This document shows, one piece after another, positions 45,311-57,398 of a stretch of DNA of 60,000 nt. Made by a program: the position numbers and the translations under genes. Location of the stretch: NCBI GenBank assembly GCA_950295325.1, contig OX485809.1:15750001-15810000 (forward strand), written 5' to 3'. Position 1 is the first letter of the stretch, and each line of letters begins with the position of its first letter. The notes beneath the pieces were generated by a model. The model had not been told where the DNA came from, did no database searches, and was given only the letters and a program-made list of their open reading frames with translations. Source of the stretch: Polytrichum commune (Eukaryota; Streptophyta; Polytrichopsida; Polytrichales; Polytrichaceae).

Positions 45311-47939
45311 AACCAAGCATGCGCCACCATACAAAATAGTTTTTTCTCCACATGAATGTGCTTGGGGTGGAAAGAGACACACAATTGCCTAACAAATTCA
45401 AAGAGATTCCACAATTGATGTGCACATTTGGTGTGTGAACTTCGTGTTCTTCAACAACAACAATCTTTGTATCAATTTTGCATAAAACTGCACGATGAAA
45501 CAAGATTAGTGCATATGAAATTGCCAACAAATGCCACACATTCTCCACTTGCGTTATTGTCTCATGTTCTATTGTGGCAATTACTATTCACATGAAATAC
45601 ACTTTACATACATAGCGTATTTACAAACACCAAAATCGGTAGTATCAATAATGCACTTGGCCCCACGATTCCATGCAACAAACATTTTGGTCCATTTCAT
45701 GAGTCAAAATTTGTTGTATGCCTATGGCTACATATGCCCACGTTGCAACAACTACCCTCACTCCAATACTTTGCAACGAGGAGACAACTTGCATCCCAAG
45801 TTGAATGTGTAAGGTACCGTATGCCATCAATTATTATGAGGAAAAGAAAAGTGCTTCACTCACGGTGATTGATAGTACATGTTGATGGCCAAAATGTTGT
45901 GTGTGAATTGGAGTTGGACGTACATAAGTGATTTGAGTACTACGATTCCAAATTGAGTGGAAAACATGGCCCATGGTTTGTAATTGTTGTGAATGGGTGT
46001 GCTAGCCTCGTTATGACTACATGAAGACGTATATCAAAGGTTCAATGACGGGTATATAAACAAGTAAAGGCTATAGTTCGGGTGATGTACGGATGGGTAT
46101 GGACATCTCAAGCAATATCATGTCCATACTCGACAAGAGTATGAAATCCGTACCACCACAAATATGCCTTGTGGGTCGGCATCTCATGTTGTTCTTCAAG
46201 GAGAGTAGTATGAAATACCTTAGCACAAATGTATACCAAATCCTTAGAGCTACAAACAATTCACATCATAGGCAAATGAAGGTAGTCTAGGTGGTGAAGT
46301 TGTAGTGATGAAATGTATTGGTGGGCAATGCCGTAGGGCATGACACAAGTAGAGCACATGTTACTCAAACCAAGATTTTGGGGTCAGGGATTGCAAATTT
46401 TGTACATGGGTTTGCAATGCAGCACACTTGCGTACAATGGGTGTCATGTGATTCTCTTGCCATATCCACGACATCCATCTGAATTGAGTGTGCTAAGCTT
46501 GAATGTGGGATCCCATATTCCATTTTTAACCAACAAAAGAGCTTCACAACCCTAGAAGCCCTGTCTAGAGAGGAGTGTGGTATTAATATAGGACCATTGC
46601 CGACTTGTAACATTTTGCCATATAATGCTAGGCATTGAAGACTCTCTCAACTTAAAAAGAAAAGTAATATGTACAATTAGGGTAGAGATATTGGGGACAA
46701 AAAAAAGAGGTTTATCATATTTGAAAGTTCAAGGAGGTTGTGAAAGCCATAGCTTGTTGAACTTTGGATCTTACAGCATGGACATTTGTCAAGCACTCCA
46801 AAAAAAAATACATTCATAGATGAGGACACCAAGAAACAACTGGTAGAATCCAGGTAACACTCCAAGCAAGTTTGAGAGAAGGAGTAGTAGTCTGGCATAC
46901 AAAGATGAGGTGAAGTTGTTAACAATGTCATGTTATTTGCATCTACGTGAACATACACATTCATGGCATTTGTTCATTAATGAGTAGCTCTATATGGGGT
47001 ACATTTTGGGTGCAAGGGTAAGAGGCGCTAATCAATCAAGCATGAACAAATGTAGCAGGAGGGTCATCAACTGCAAGCATTCCCAATTTTGAGGATAAAT
47101 TATGTTAAAGAATACCTAGATTATATTGGACCGTTACTTGTCTCTATGGGGATGTTTGGCAAAGATTATTTGTCTAGGAGGTCGGGGACTATGTGCACAA
47201 TTGTAACTTTGCGTGGAATAATTGTTAATTTCAAGAGAAACCAACATCATCATTGCCCAAACCAACACAGTTGCAAGCACCCTTGGAGTTGGGGTGGCAC
47301 GTCGTCATAAGTAAGATTCAAACATTTGATAGAATAACCACGATTGTATTGGAATGTCTGGTAGGCCCCTCATTATGTGTAACCTATAGTGTGAAACATC
47401 CATTAGCATGTTTTATGTGATCAACATGAAATCATGTTGCATGGAGGACCTTATTTGTAAGTTTGTATCGTGTACACCATGTCGGTAGTTTTGCACACAA
47501 ATAGTTGTAAGGGTTTGCGAGGTGGTAATACCAATGTGTCAAATTTATACCTACACATATCTTTATGAATAAACTACATTGAAGTTTCAAAACCTTCGCA
47601 TGCCGCAATCTTAAACCATGCACTTGCATATGTGTTGCAAAAAACAAGCCTAGCCCATTTTGGATTTTGGTATGTGTACAATACATAGTAATTGTTTTCT
47701 AAGATTGTTATGTGTGCACAAAAGGGTGTACGAAAAGGACCAAGGTGTTGTCTAAATGAGCAAATAGAAGTACACACATGACACAGGTCCAAGGTCATAT
47801 TTAACACACCAAACATCCAATAATTGTCATAAAAATATTTAATATTTCATTAAATGTGGCGCATCCATGGTTTTGCAGTAGTGTAAGTTGACTAAATTTT
47901 TTTCACATTAATAGTTGTCAACCAGTGGATAGATATTTC
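45311..47939. other. Unassigned stretch, possibly decayed coding sequence of an element
   Basis: Many short open frames of 60-95 codons occur on both strands, but none has a domain I recognise and none can be joined with credible splice sites. The sequence lies between LINE 3' fragments and may be the body of an unidentified transposon. No RNA gene was seen. Confidence 0.35.
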
Positions 47940-48135
47940 CACTCTTTCCACCTTGTCATTTTACAGAGTGAGAAATGAAATATAAAATTGATTGTGAGAT
48001 ACTCTAGCCCTAGGCTTTGACTCTACTCATATGTGAACCCAAGACCTGCATATGTGTAGCATTGTGTACATGTCCAACATCCATATCGCAAGCCACCACT
48101 ATTGTAGCCAATATATACAACCCTCATTGTGGGAT
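47940..48135 (+). mobile_element. LINE 3'-region fragment, copy 3
   Basis: It contains ccaccttgtcattttacagagtgag, gacctgcatatgtgtag, cattgtgtacatgtccaaca and ttgtagccaatatatacaa, in the same order as the other copies. It ends near the gypsy relic. Confidence 0.6.
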
Positions 48136-48159
48136 TGTAATGATGCTATCTCATGCAAT

Positions 48160-48715
48160 TTTTGATGCATGAGATAACATTTGCTAGTGGTCTTTTAAAA
48201 TGAGCATCAAAAACCACATTCTTTTTTAACCTTTAACATATTTTATGTCAAAATCAAACCCTTGTAATATTTTCATCCACCTACACTGCTACCTACTCAA
48301 ATTAGGTTTGCTTGATAAATATCTCAAAAATTGATGGTGTGTTTCAATCTTAAACTTTATCCCTAATAGGTAATGTCTCCAAACTTTTAGAGAATGGATC
48401 ACTGCAAGTAATTTCTTCTCATGTATTGGATAATTCAACTCAACAAAATTCAACTTACAAGATTTATAAGCAATTTTTTTTTTAATTTTTTTGTCTTGCA
48501 TCAAAATTGCACCAATAGCTTAATCATTGACATCGGTACATAAGATTATGTTTCTTTTTAAGGGATCCATAACGATCAAAACATGATTTTGAGTTAACAT
48601 TGACTTCAAAGTCTGGAAGCTCAAGTTGCACTTAGAGGTTCAATCTACCATGTTACTTTTGCCTTTCAATAAATTGGTCATAGGATGAATTATTTTAAAA
48701 AAATTGTGAGAGGAA
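48160..48715 (-). pseudogene. Ty3/gypsy reverse transcriptase C-terminus and RNase H relic
   Basis: Read on the minus strand from 48715 downward the order is: IHPMTNLLKGKSNMVD, CNLSFQTLKSMLTQN, ILCTDVND.AIGAILMQD, KLNFVELNYPIHEKKLLAVI, SLKVWRHYLLGIKFKIETHH, LSSKPNLSR, then RWMKILQGFDFDIKYVKG and NVVFDAHFKRPL. This is the classic end of a plant chromoviral/Ty3 reverse transcriptase, the connection and the RNase H domain, through the KGKENVVADALSRR-type block before integrase. Stop codons interrupt it at several places (after MVD, inside the TDVND block, and after PNLSR). The H-D catalytic dyad is changed to TH-H (normally TDH). It is a dead internal fragment without LTRs in view. Confidence 0.85.
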
Positions 48716-48734
48716 ATGGTAAAGAGCATTGTAT

Positions 48735-49090
48735 TTCCATCGAGCAATTGAAAGGCATCCATTGGTATGGAAATGAAAGAATGAAGTCATCGTGCATTTA
48801 ACTTTGGTGAACTTTTTCATACTAAAACAAATACACATTCCACCTTGTCAATTAGAGAGTGAGAGAAGAAATATGACGTCGAATGTGAGCGAACATAAAA
48901 AATAAAATACTTTAGCTATGCACACTGACTTTCCCCATATGTGAACATGAAACTTGCACATGTGTAGGATTGTATACATGTTTGACACCCATGTTGCAGG
49001 CCACCAATATTATGGTGAAGATCTACAAGTCATGGGATGGTATACAATATGTTTCATCAATCAATTGAAGGGCATCTATGGGTATGCGTG
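48735..49090 (+). mobile_element. LINE 3'-region fragment(s), copy 4
   Basis: Two stretches of the 3' family lie here in altered order: gagcaattgaaaggcatcca..gaatgaagtcatcgtgcat with ccttgtcaattagagagtgag (48745-48870), then aaacttgcacatgtgtag..tacatgtttgacacccat and caattgaagggcatc (48945-49080). This may be two overlapping insertions. Confidence 0.55.
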
Positions 49091-51039
49091 CATGCATCAC
49101 CTTCTAAAAATAACATGTGTGCATCACGTTCTAATTAATACAATTACATCTAAATACTTTCTACAAAAAAAATAATGAGTAAACATATAATTAGAAATCA
49201 TATAATTGAACCTATGTATACATCTAGGCTTCAAGTGTATACTAGTCCAAGAAAAAATAATTGGGTATAAGCTTCACAAATGTAGATATTGATTGCACAA
49301 AATAGGGGTAAACTTTTCAACCAATTACATAGCCTATTTTTCTTTCATAAAATCATTGAACACATGTCTCATCATTGAATATAGATGCATATTGCCCTTC
49401 AAAATCAATGAGGACAACGTCAATCACTATCTCCTCGTCCGTACCTCAAACCTACACCCTAATGCAAACGGCCTCATGCCCCAATAAAATGCCATAGGAA
49501 GACCCAAAAAAAAGTTTAATAAATAAATAAGAAGAAGGAGATGATGAAGAAGAAGAAGAAGAAGAAGACACCACACCAATGTCACCCAAACCTAAACCTT
49601 CAACAAACTCAACTTAGCAATGGAATGGAAAGTGTTTGCATGCATTGGAACTCTCCCAAAAGCATTGCACCTTCATGCACAAGGAAAAAACAAATAGCAC
49701 ACCTGAATACATCCTGAACCTTAGTGCACTTTGTTATGAAGCTCTAACTATGCATATGTTTAAGGTGCATTCAAATGCTCATGTAGGGAGGGGGGCATTT
49801 TGAGATGCACTTAACCTTAGAATGAGATTTTGGTGTGTCAACTTGAGTGTTAGATGATGTGTAAAAGAACAGGATGTCATTTTCAAACAAATATGTCATG
49901 CGAACTTGAAACTTTGTCCATGAGGCACATGTTGGATATATAGAAAGTGGCTCCAAAGCGATTACTAAATAAGACTTCATTCCTTCAATTGGGAGTGGTC
50001 TCAAAGTGGTTCCAATCCTTCTTCACATGCCGACATCAAGTGTCATAAATGAAAGTGGACATGTTCCAAGGGAGTGCAACTATGTGAAAAATGACCTTAT
50101 CACTTTCAATATGCACAAAATCATAATCTAAAGGCCAAAGCATTGTAAAGTGAACAAGAAAAGTGGTTTTCTTTCACATGTGGTACATTTTTCATATATA
50201 GTAAGGAAAGTAGGTTCAATTCTATACATAATATCATTCTAAGACCATAGAGTCCTCAACTGGGTTTGAACCAAATATAGCACAAAATTTGTGCCTCATT
50301 AGTGTTGTGGAGATACATATGGAGTAGATCCCAAATGGAGTGGTGGATTTGAGCTAAAACCTACTTCATTTTAAAACTTGTTATGATTTATGTGTATATT
50401 TGAAGTATTTGGTAAGATCATATTGTAAGTTAGTGCACCACAAAATTTGAAGTGAAATACACTTTCTTAAGGTTTATTTCACTCTCACTTTCCAAAAACC
50501 AACGATTATGGACATAGATTCTACAAACTTTAGAATATATTTCTATGAATGTAAATCATCAGGTTTATAAAAATACATAGGAAAACTTCATGGCTCAACT
50601 TCTTAGTAACCATAGCATGAATCATTATTATTGCCTTAAGTTATTTAACTAGGAAATGTGGTTACTTGCCCGTCTAAACTAATAGGATACAACTTTTGTT
50701 CACTTTACCATGCTTTGGCCCCTAACCAATATATGTGGGACCCCAAACTAGCTAATCACATATGACAAATGACCACATAAAGCACACATACATAATAGTA
50801 TAGACTAAATAGAGTACCCTCTATGGTATTGCTTCAAGTTTGTGATGTCTATGTGAACTCATCCATAGTTGGGGATGAAGGGATACCAAGTAAAAACAAA
50901 TCCCCCACATGTTGTTGGCCGACTTATTCCAATTGAATCTCTATAAGTTACTCAATGTCTAATACTATTTCTAGGGTCAAATCATCTCTAAAAAGTCATT
51001 TCTAGGTTATATAATAGTTCACTGCATTTAAACCTTCCC
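49091..51039. other. Intergenic sequence with a (GAA)n microsatellite
   Basis: A (GAA)n run of about eight units lies at 49541-49568. No gene or domain was recognised; the longest frame (49771-50004, minus) carries no motif. Confidence 0.45.
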
Positions 51040-51550
51040 AACGGATGCGAGCCACTTTATACTAGAGCTCGAAGGCGGTTGACATGTGATATGCAAATTA
51101 TGCGATTGGTCGAGAAGCCCGAGCCGGTCCAAGTTCATTTTGAAACAGATATTGGGGGCATGAGGGATCATAGGAAATTGAATGAATGAAAAATCTACAT
51201 GACATCCTACATGACCACAAGTGGATAATGTTTCATGGTCTATTGGGTATTGCGTAAGGCCCATAAAAAAATAAAAAAAACAAAAAAAAACGTGTTTGAT
51301 TCAAAACTAAAGGCCGTGGCAATCAATTAAATTGCTGGTGGCTCCTAAAAATATTGTATTGCCATGGTGCAAATCCAAAGCCTCCACATCGTTCGTTTTC
51401 AATACATTGAGCTTGAGGGCCCATCAATTACAATATCGGAATTCTTTTTCCCACAATACGGCCTATGGATGATTTTCAAGGGCCCTCAAATTTTCATGGT
51501 TACAACTCTTGGTCCGTACATAAAGCGACTGTGGGTTTACTTGACACCAT
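51040..51550. mobile_element. Degraded relative of the Harbinger-like element family
   Basis: Blocks gagccggtccaagttca, aaaatctacatgacatcctacatg and tgtttcatggtc at 51118-51240 match the left part of the element at 23302-24475, and gcttgagggcccatc at 51411 resembles its inner cttgaggg block. Terminal repeats and the duplication are no longer recognisable. Confidence 0.5.
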
Positions 51551-51584
51551 GAATCCCTACTAACAACAAACAAGGAGAACTGGC

Positions 51585-51950
51585 GGCTAGTTACGAGTGA
51601 CTTGGCTGAGGAGCTAATCACACCAACCAATTCAGACACCATCTGTCAGCATCTCCAGCCGTAATAGTGTGAAAAGTGGTGGGCCGACATCTATTTCCCA
51701 ACATTGTCATCGACAATTTCACTGTTGGAACCGGATGGAAAGTTTGATGTGATCGGGGCATGAGTTTGAGGTAAATATCTAGTCAAAGTTCAAGACTTTA
51801 GAAAAACTACCCATCACTTTAAAAAAATCCATGAAATATGCCTCAAATTAATAAAGAGAACCCGAAATATCACAACATACTACCGGTTGAACTTGGAAAC
51901 ACTAGGAATTTGACCGGCTATGCCCGGAAAAACCTCCGCAGTGCATGGTT
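51585..51950 (+). repeat. Dispersed repeat C, copy 6
   Basis: It runs from ggagaactggcggctagttac to gaccggctatgcccggaaaa, with an insertion of about 130 bp relative to other copies between 51640 and 51770. Confidence 0.6.
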
Positions 51951-52197
51951 GCCTACTCGCCAATTTGAGTTAGTTGTCTGGTGAAGTAGGTAAGTCATTT
52001 AATCACTCATTGTGGAATTCTCTGCACCAGTGAAGAAGTCAAGTTTCAACAACCTGGAGATCGCACTTGTTCGAATGATTGTATGTCGGGCTTCATTATA
52101 GAGGCTGGGACAGTTTGCTAATTAATGAGGCTCTTCAAGTGCCCAATTTAATTCCATCGTTCGTGCATTCATAAACTTTTGAATGCCGTAGCAGCGC

Positions 52198-52202
<5 letters not shown>

Positions 52203-52230
<28 letters not shown>
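52203..52230. repeat. (GA)n microsatellite
   Basis: About 14 uninterrupted GA units lie roughly 130 bp upstream of the 294-bp tandem array. Confidence 0.9.
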
Positions 52231-52232
<2 letters not shown>

Positions 52233-52363
52233 GGTTGGAACTTGGCACACGTCCCCTCCCAAGACTGTGAAGAAGACGTTGAATTTCAACTTGACAATGG
52301 TTGAGTACTTTGATTCAAGCCGTGTGTGTAGGTTGTACTACCGACCCTCCTCCTGTGGAAAGG

Positions 52364-54397
52364 CACATTTGTCTCATCTCTCAGTTTGCGAGATTTAATG
52401 CCATTCCTCCGCTCCCGTGCACATGCATCATTCACTTGAGCGAGAAAGCAAGCCAAAAAACACACATCATTTTAGTAATTTATCACGAGTGGTTGGACAC
52501 ACAAGAGGTGCCAAGGCGGATATTTGGTGCCTTTAAGAAGGCGATTCCAATGCATATCACCTTTGTTTATGAGATCTAATGAATATCAAACACCATGTTC
52601 TGAACCCATAAACATAACGCTATTCAGATCCATAACAATGTTCTCATTTCTCTTTTGTTCACATTTGTCTCATCTCTTAGTTTGCGAGATTTAATGCCAT
52701 TCCTCCGCTCCCGTGCACATGCATCATTCACTTGAGCGAGAAAGCAAGCCAAAAAACACACATCATTTTAGTAATTTATCACGAGTGGTTGGACACACAA
52801 GAGGTGCCAAGGCGGATATTTGGTGCCTTTAAGAAGGCGATTCCAATGCATATCACCTTTGTTTATGAGATCTAATGAATATCAAACACCATGTTCTGAA
52901 CCCATAAACATAACGCTATTCAGATCCATAACAATGTTCTCATTTCTCTTTTGTTCACATTTGTCTCATCTCTTAGTTTGCGAGATTTAATGCCATTCCT
53001 CTGCTCCCGTGCACATGCATCATTCACTTGAGCGAGAAAGCAAGCACAAAAACACATCATTTTAGTAATGTATCACGAGTGTTTGGACACACAAGAGGTG
53101 CCAAGGTGGATATTTGGTGCCTTTAAGAAGGCGATTCCAATGCATATCACCTTTGTTTATGAGATTTAATGAATATCAAACACCATGTTCTGAACTCATA
53201 AACATAACGCTATTCATATCCATAACAATGTTCTCATTTCTCTTTTGTTCACATTTGTCTCATCTCTCAGTTTGTGAGATTTAATGCCACTCCTCCGGTT
53301 CCATGCACATGCATCATTCACTTGAGCGAGAATGCAAGCAAAAAAACACATCATTTTAGTAATTTATCACGAGTGTTTGGACGCACAAGAGGTGCCAAGG
53401 CGGATATTTGGTGCCTTTAAGAAGGCGATTCCAATGCACATCACTTTTGTTTATGAGATCTAATGAATATCAAACATCACGTTCTAAACCCATAAACATA
53501 ACGCTATTCAAATCCATAACAATGTTTTCATTTCTCTTTTGTTCACATTTGTCTCATCTCTCAGTTTGTGAGATTTAATGCCACTCCTCCGCTCCCGTGC
53601 ACATGCATCATTCACTTGGGCGAGAAAGCAAGCAAAAAAACACATCATTTTAGTAATTTATCACAAGTAGTTGGACACACAAGAGGTGCCAAGGCCGATA
53701 TTTGGTGCCTTTAAGAAGGCGATTCCAATGCATATCACCTTTGTTTATGAGATCTAATGAATATCAAACACCACGTTCTGAACCCATAAACATAACGCTA
53801 TTCAGATCCATAACAATGTTCTCATTTCTCTTTTGTTCACATTTGTCTCATCTCTCAATTTGTGAGATTTAATGCCACTCCTCCGGTTCCATGCACATGC
53901 TTCATTCACTTGAGCGAGAAAGCAAAAAAAAACACTACATTTTAGTAATGTATCACGAGTGCTTGGACGCACAAGAGGTGCCAAGGCGGATATTTGGTGC
54001 CTTTAAGAAGGCGATTCCAATGCATATCACCTTTGTTTATGAGATCTGATGAATATCAAACACCACGTTCTGAACTCATAAACATAACGTTATTCAGATC
54101 CATAACAATGTTCTCATTTCTCTGTTGTTCACATTTGTCTCATCTCTCAGTTTGCGAGGTTTAATGCCACTCCTCCGCTCCCATGCACATGCATCATTCA
54201 CTTGAGCGAGAAAAAAAAAATCATTTTAGTAATGTATCACGAGTGTTTGGACACACAAGAGGTGCCAAGGCGGATATTTGGTGCCTTTAAGAAGGCGATT
54301 CCAATGCACATCACTTTTGCTTATGAGATCTAATGAATATCAAACATCACATTCTTAACCCATAAACATAACGTTATTCAAATCCATAACAGTGTTT
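52364..54397. repeat. ~294-bp tandem array, seven units
   Basis: The cacatttgtctcatctc block recurs at 52364, 52660, 52956, 53250, 53544, 53838 and 54130, with spacings of 296, 296, 294, 294, 294 and 292 bp. Units are highly similar; differences are mostly single bases and length changes in an A-run within the aagca(a)n-cacatcatt block. The first unit continues a 92-codon frame that begins at 52301 and ends VYEI with TAA. Unit 2 has the same frame with one stop, and later units are frameshifted at the A-run, so no coding constraint is visible across the array. It looks like a young local satellite. Confidence 0.92.
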
Positions 54398-55105
54398 TGT
54401 GGGGCTGACGGTATTCCATGGAATATTCTCCATATTCGAACCAAATGTGGAGAGTATTCTATAGAATATTGTTAGTCCCGCAGAACATTGTTACAGATCT
54501 AAATAGTGTTATGAAGGTCAAGGTGGACATTATATATATATATATAATTTTATTGCCTAGACATCCTCCTATGCCCGGGAATAACAACATACACAATTAC
54601 GTTATAAAAAAAAGTTGTATTTGAGTACTCTAAACTCCATAATATCATGCTTGTGGCAACCAAAATGCACGTGATAGTAAGGAGTTATGTAGTGTTAACA
54701 TAAATATGTGATAAAATAAAATTAGTGCAGCATGTGACATTATGGAATAACACAAAGCGAGCTTTGCAATAATGACAATACTTACAATGATGACAACATG
54801 AGGGGTGCAGTCGTATGGTTTGAGTTCTTTGGTGGTTTATTTTTATGTCAAAATCCATGGTATATGGGAGGGAAACGTGACAATGAGGAATGAGATTTAA
54901 ATTGAGAACATCGGTTCCCTAGGGTCTCAGGCCAATAAGAGAAGGAGTGATAGTTTGGAGGTTGATATCATAGAGTATAAATCTAGACATCATTTCAAAA
55001 TCTAGACTTTTAGGTTGCTTTGATTTTATGGGTGGACCATCCATACACTTCAAAAATACATAAATTTTATGGGAGTTATGTGTTTCCTTCGTGATTACTT
55101 GAATG
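54398..55105. other. Intergenic sequence with a (TA)n microsatellite
   Basis: A (TA)n run of about eight units lies at 54530-54547. Right after the array (54400-54490) there are inverted ggaatattct / agaatattg-like words. No gene is seen. Confidence 0.45.
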
Positions 55106-55507
55106 TCATGCTATTCGAGGCACCACGGGCCTTGGCTTGGTGGTTAGGGCTCATGGCCCCCATTGAGGAGGTTGTGGGTTCTATTCCCCATGCCGGCGTG
55201 GTGCTCACCACCTTAGTCCACCCAACTATGGTGGGGAGTCCTTGGACCTTGTTGTATGGGTACCTCAAAGCCCTTTGGGGAGATATCATGTCCGGTATCT
55301 TCAAGGCACTTGTGGCTTGTTGGGAACTAGTATAGTGTGTCACTATAGTGCCCATGCTCGAAAGGGGAGAGTAGTATTGCCCCAATGTCCCCTTGTCCAG
55401 TGGGCATCGGGTCATTGACATTACGAACGGACACTTTATTCACGCCGGCCCCTTGCTAAAAAGGGACCGGAGTTTCTATCTATCTCATGCTATTCGACTT
55501 TGATGGG
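55106..55507 (+). mobile_element. Full-length tRNA-derived SINE with 13-bp target-site duplication
   Basis: The body is 55119-55494 (376 bp), flanked by an exact TCATGCTATTCGA at 55106-55118 and 55495-55507. The head carries RNA polymerase III promoter boxes: box A TGGCTTGGTGG at 55133-55143 and box B GGTTCTATTCC at 55177-55187, 33 bp apart, as in a tRNA gene. The body includes tccacccaactatggtgggg and ccggccccttgct blocks that are shared with a truncated copy at 22829-23088. The 3' end is a short (TATC)n run rather than poly(A). Such an element depends on LINE reverse transcriptase for movement. Confidence 0.9.
55133..55187 (+). promoter_or_regulatory. RNA polymerase III internal promoter (boxes A and B) of the SINE
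   Basis: Box A TGGCTTGGTGG fits TRGYNNARNGG. Box B GGTTCTATTCC fits GGTTCGANTCC with one mismatch. Spacing is tRNA-like. Confidence 0.8.
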
Positions 55508-56436
55508 GAAAAAAAGATGTCTAGTTTAGATGTTAAATCTATATAATTAAATGTTGAGTTTATTGAAAATACAATTCAAAATGATTACTATAATATAATA
55601 TTATAAATTACGCACATTCTATCAGAGGATCCTACTCCCAGGGGGTGGACTCTTCAATGGAAATCTAAATGATGTGCTTGGGTGACTGTGAAATAAAAAC
55701 CCCTATATATAAGAGATTAATAAATAAAATAAAAAATAGAAATATTAACAATAGGTTGGAAAATGGACTCATGTATTTATACTAAGTTTTTCAACTTAAT
55801 GTGGTAAATGTCTCCACTATATACAAAAAATATAAATCATGAAATAAATAGGCTTTGGTTACATATACAAGTCACTGGGGACTATTACCATATGCTAACC
55901 TGAATGAAAACATAAATTGGATGAAGCTAACACATATGTCGTCAATTTTTTCTCTAAACCTTAGATCCCCATTTGTGAACCTCAATTTACATCAAATTTC
56001 TTAACAACCCTTTAAAATGTACACACAAAAGAAAAAAACAATACCTTTCTCTTATGTATCTTATCGTAGGATCCTACAATAAAACTTAACGTGTTAGGCT
56101 TATGGACTTAGACTTAGTCCAGTTTCACTTAAATACTTTTGGACATGTGAACATATGGACATTTTGTGTGAACAATCCTAACTTGACATAGCTTCCATCC
56201 GTATGGTCAAACCTATCATAATCAGAGACATCACTTCGGAATTCAACTGAACTATTTTAGGCAACTTTGAGAAGATTCACGCCACTTAGGCGCTAAGTGC
56301 AAATGGAATAATTCTAAGATAATATGGATAACATAAGAATGATTCTATTTGGGCCTCGGATCTTCAATTGTATATTGATAGATGGAAGACGGTTTTGTGT
56401 CCAAAGATAGGCAACAATGAGGTTCCACCTGTTGAC
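55508..56436. other. AT-rich intergenic sequence
   Basis: No gene, repeat boundary or domain was recognised. Confidence 0.45.
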
Positions 56437-57020
56437 TAAGGGCCACTTCACACATGAGCCAAGAGCCGTGACCTTGTAATGGTGAGGACCCTTGACTCTC
56501 ATCCAAAGGCCGTACCACGGGTGTTGGGAAAGCCATTTTATGTAGTCTTTGGCCCTCAAGCATAGTGTGAAGTGAGAATGAACCATGTTGCAGGACCATT
56601 GCATATTTTGTTGGCGGAAAAAGAGGGGAGGATTTGGTTTAATATAATATGTCTCCAAGTTTATCAATTTAAGATAACTACTTGGTGGTGTTTGTCTGTC
56701 CTGGAATCTGCCATGCAGTCTGTCATGAAATTTGTCCTGCTTGAAAAAATATTAAAAAAGTCATGGTCTCCCGGAACTTGCATCAAGCCCACCTCTTGGA
56801 GGTGGGTCTGACGCAAATTCCGGTAGACCATGCACCCTTATCCACAACTAGCCATGTAGGACTCCATGTAGACTTTTCATCCACAAACTTTTCTTTGGAC
56901 CTTTAGGCCTTCACCTCCTAGTGTGAAGTGAACTTGGACGGTCTCCGCCTTTTCGACCAATGAGAGCTCTTACATTGCCATGGTCAAGGGCCTTCAGCCT
57001 TGTGTGTGAAGTGGCCCTAA
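56437..57020. mobile_element. PIF/Harbinger-like element (578 bp) with TAA TSD
   Basis: The element spans 56440-57017. It begins GGGCCACTTCACACATGAG and ends GTGTGTGAAGTGGCCC, flanked by TAA at 56437-56439 and 57018-57020. It is of the same family as 23302-24475, with matching inner blocks (cggtctccgccttttcgacc; tagtgtgaagtga). At its centre is a long inverted repeat (56763-56832). It has no coding capacity. Confidence 0.85.
56763..56832. repeat. Long hairpin inside the Harbinger-like element
   Basis: Two arms of about 34 bp (catggtctcccggaacttgc.. and ..cgcaaattccggtagaccatg) pair with few mismatches around a tiny loop at cacctcttggaggtg. It could yield a miRNA- or siRNA-like hairpin transcript. 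Confidence 0.7.
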
Positions 57021-57398
57021 TGAAAGCTTGACATTCATTCATGTATTCAAGGACCTTGTTTCTTGAAGCTACAATAGAAAGACGACATCTTTGCACATGC
57101 ATAAGAATGCTATGATCCTTTGAAAAGAAGTGCCTTTTTTTCTTTCTTTTCCCTCAAATGCATTTGAAGATATAGGTGGAATGTATGAGGCATCTTCTTG
57201 AATGTTTTTATTATTATTAAAGACCATTTATATTCAGCCCTCAAGACTTTCGTAATTTGAAGTCTCAAACCTGTCACAATTTTTAATGAAGTCTTTCATT
57301 TGTTATCACATGGTTTTCTAAAATGTATACGGGATTCCCTATAGACTCGCAAGAATTGAAGCATCAATGATAGACAAACTTTATTCATTATGGATGGT

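Noticed and set aside
52280-52300. caacttgacaatgg word resembling the inner end of the hAT MITE
   Set aside because: Only about 14 bases match, and neither the CACGGG tip nor the opposite end is nearby.
55069-55335. 88-codon plus-strand frame across the SINE
   Set aside because: It spans SINE head and body; a similar frame in the truncated copy at 22692-22937 is due to shared SINE sequence.
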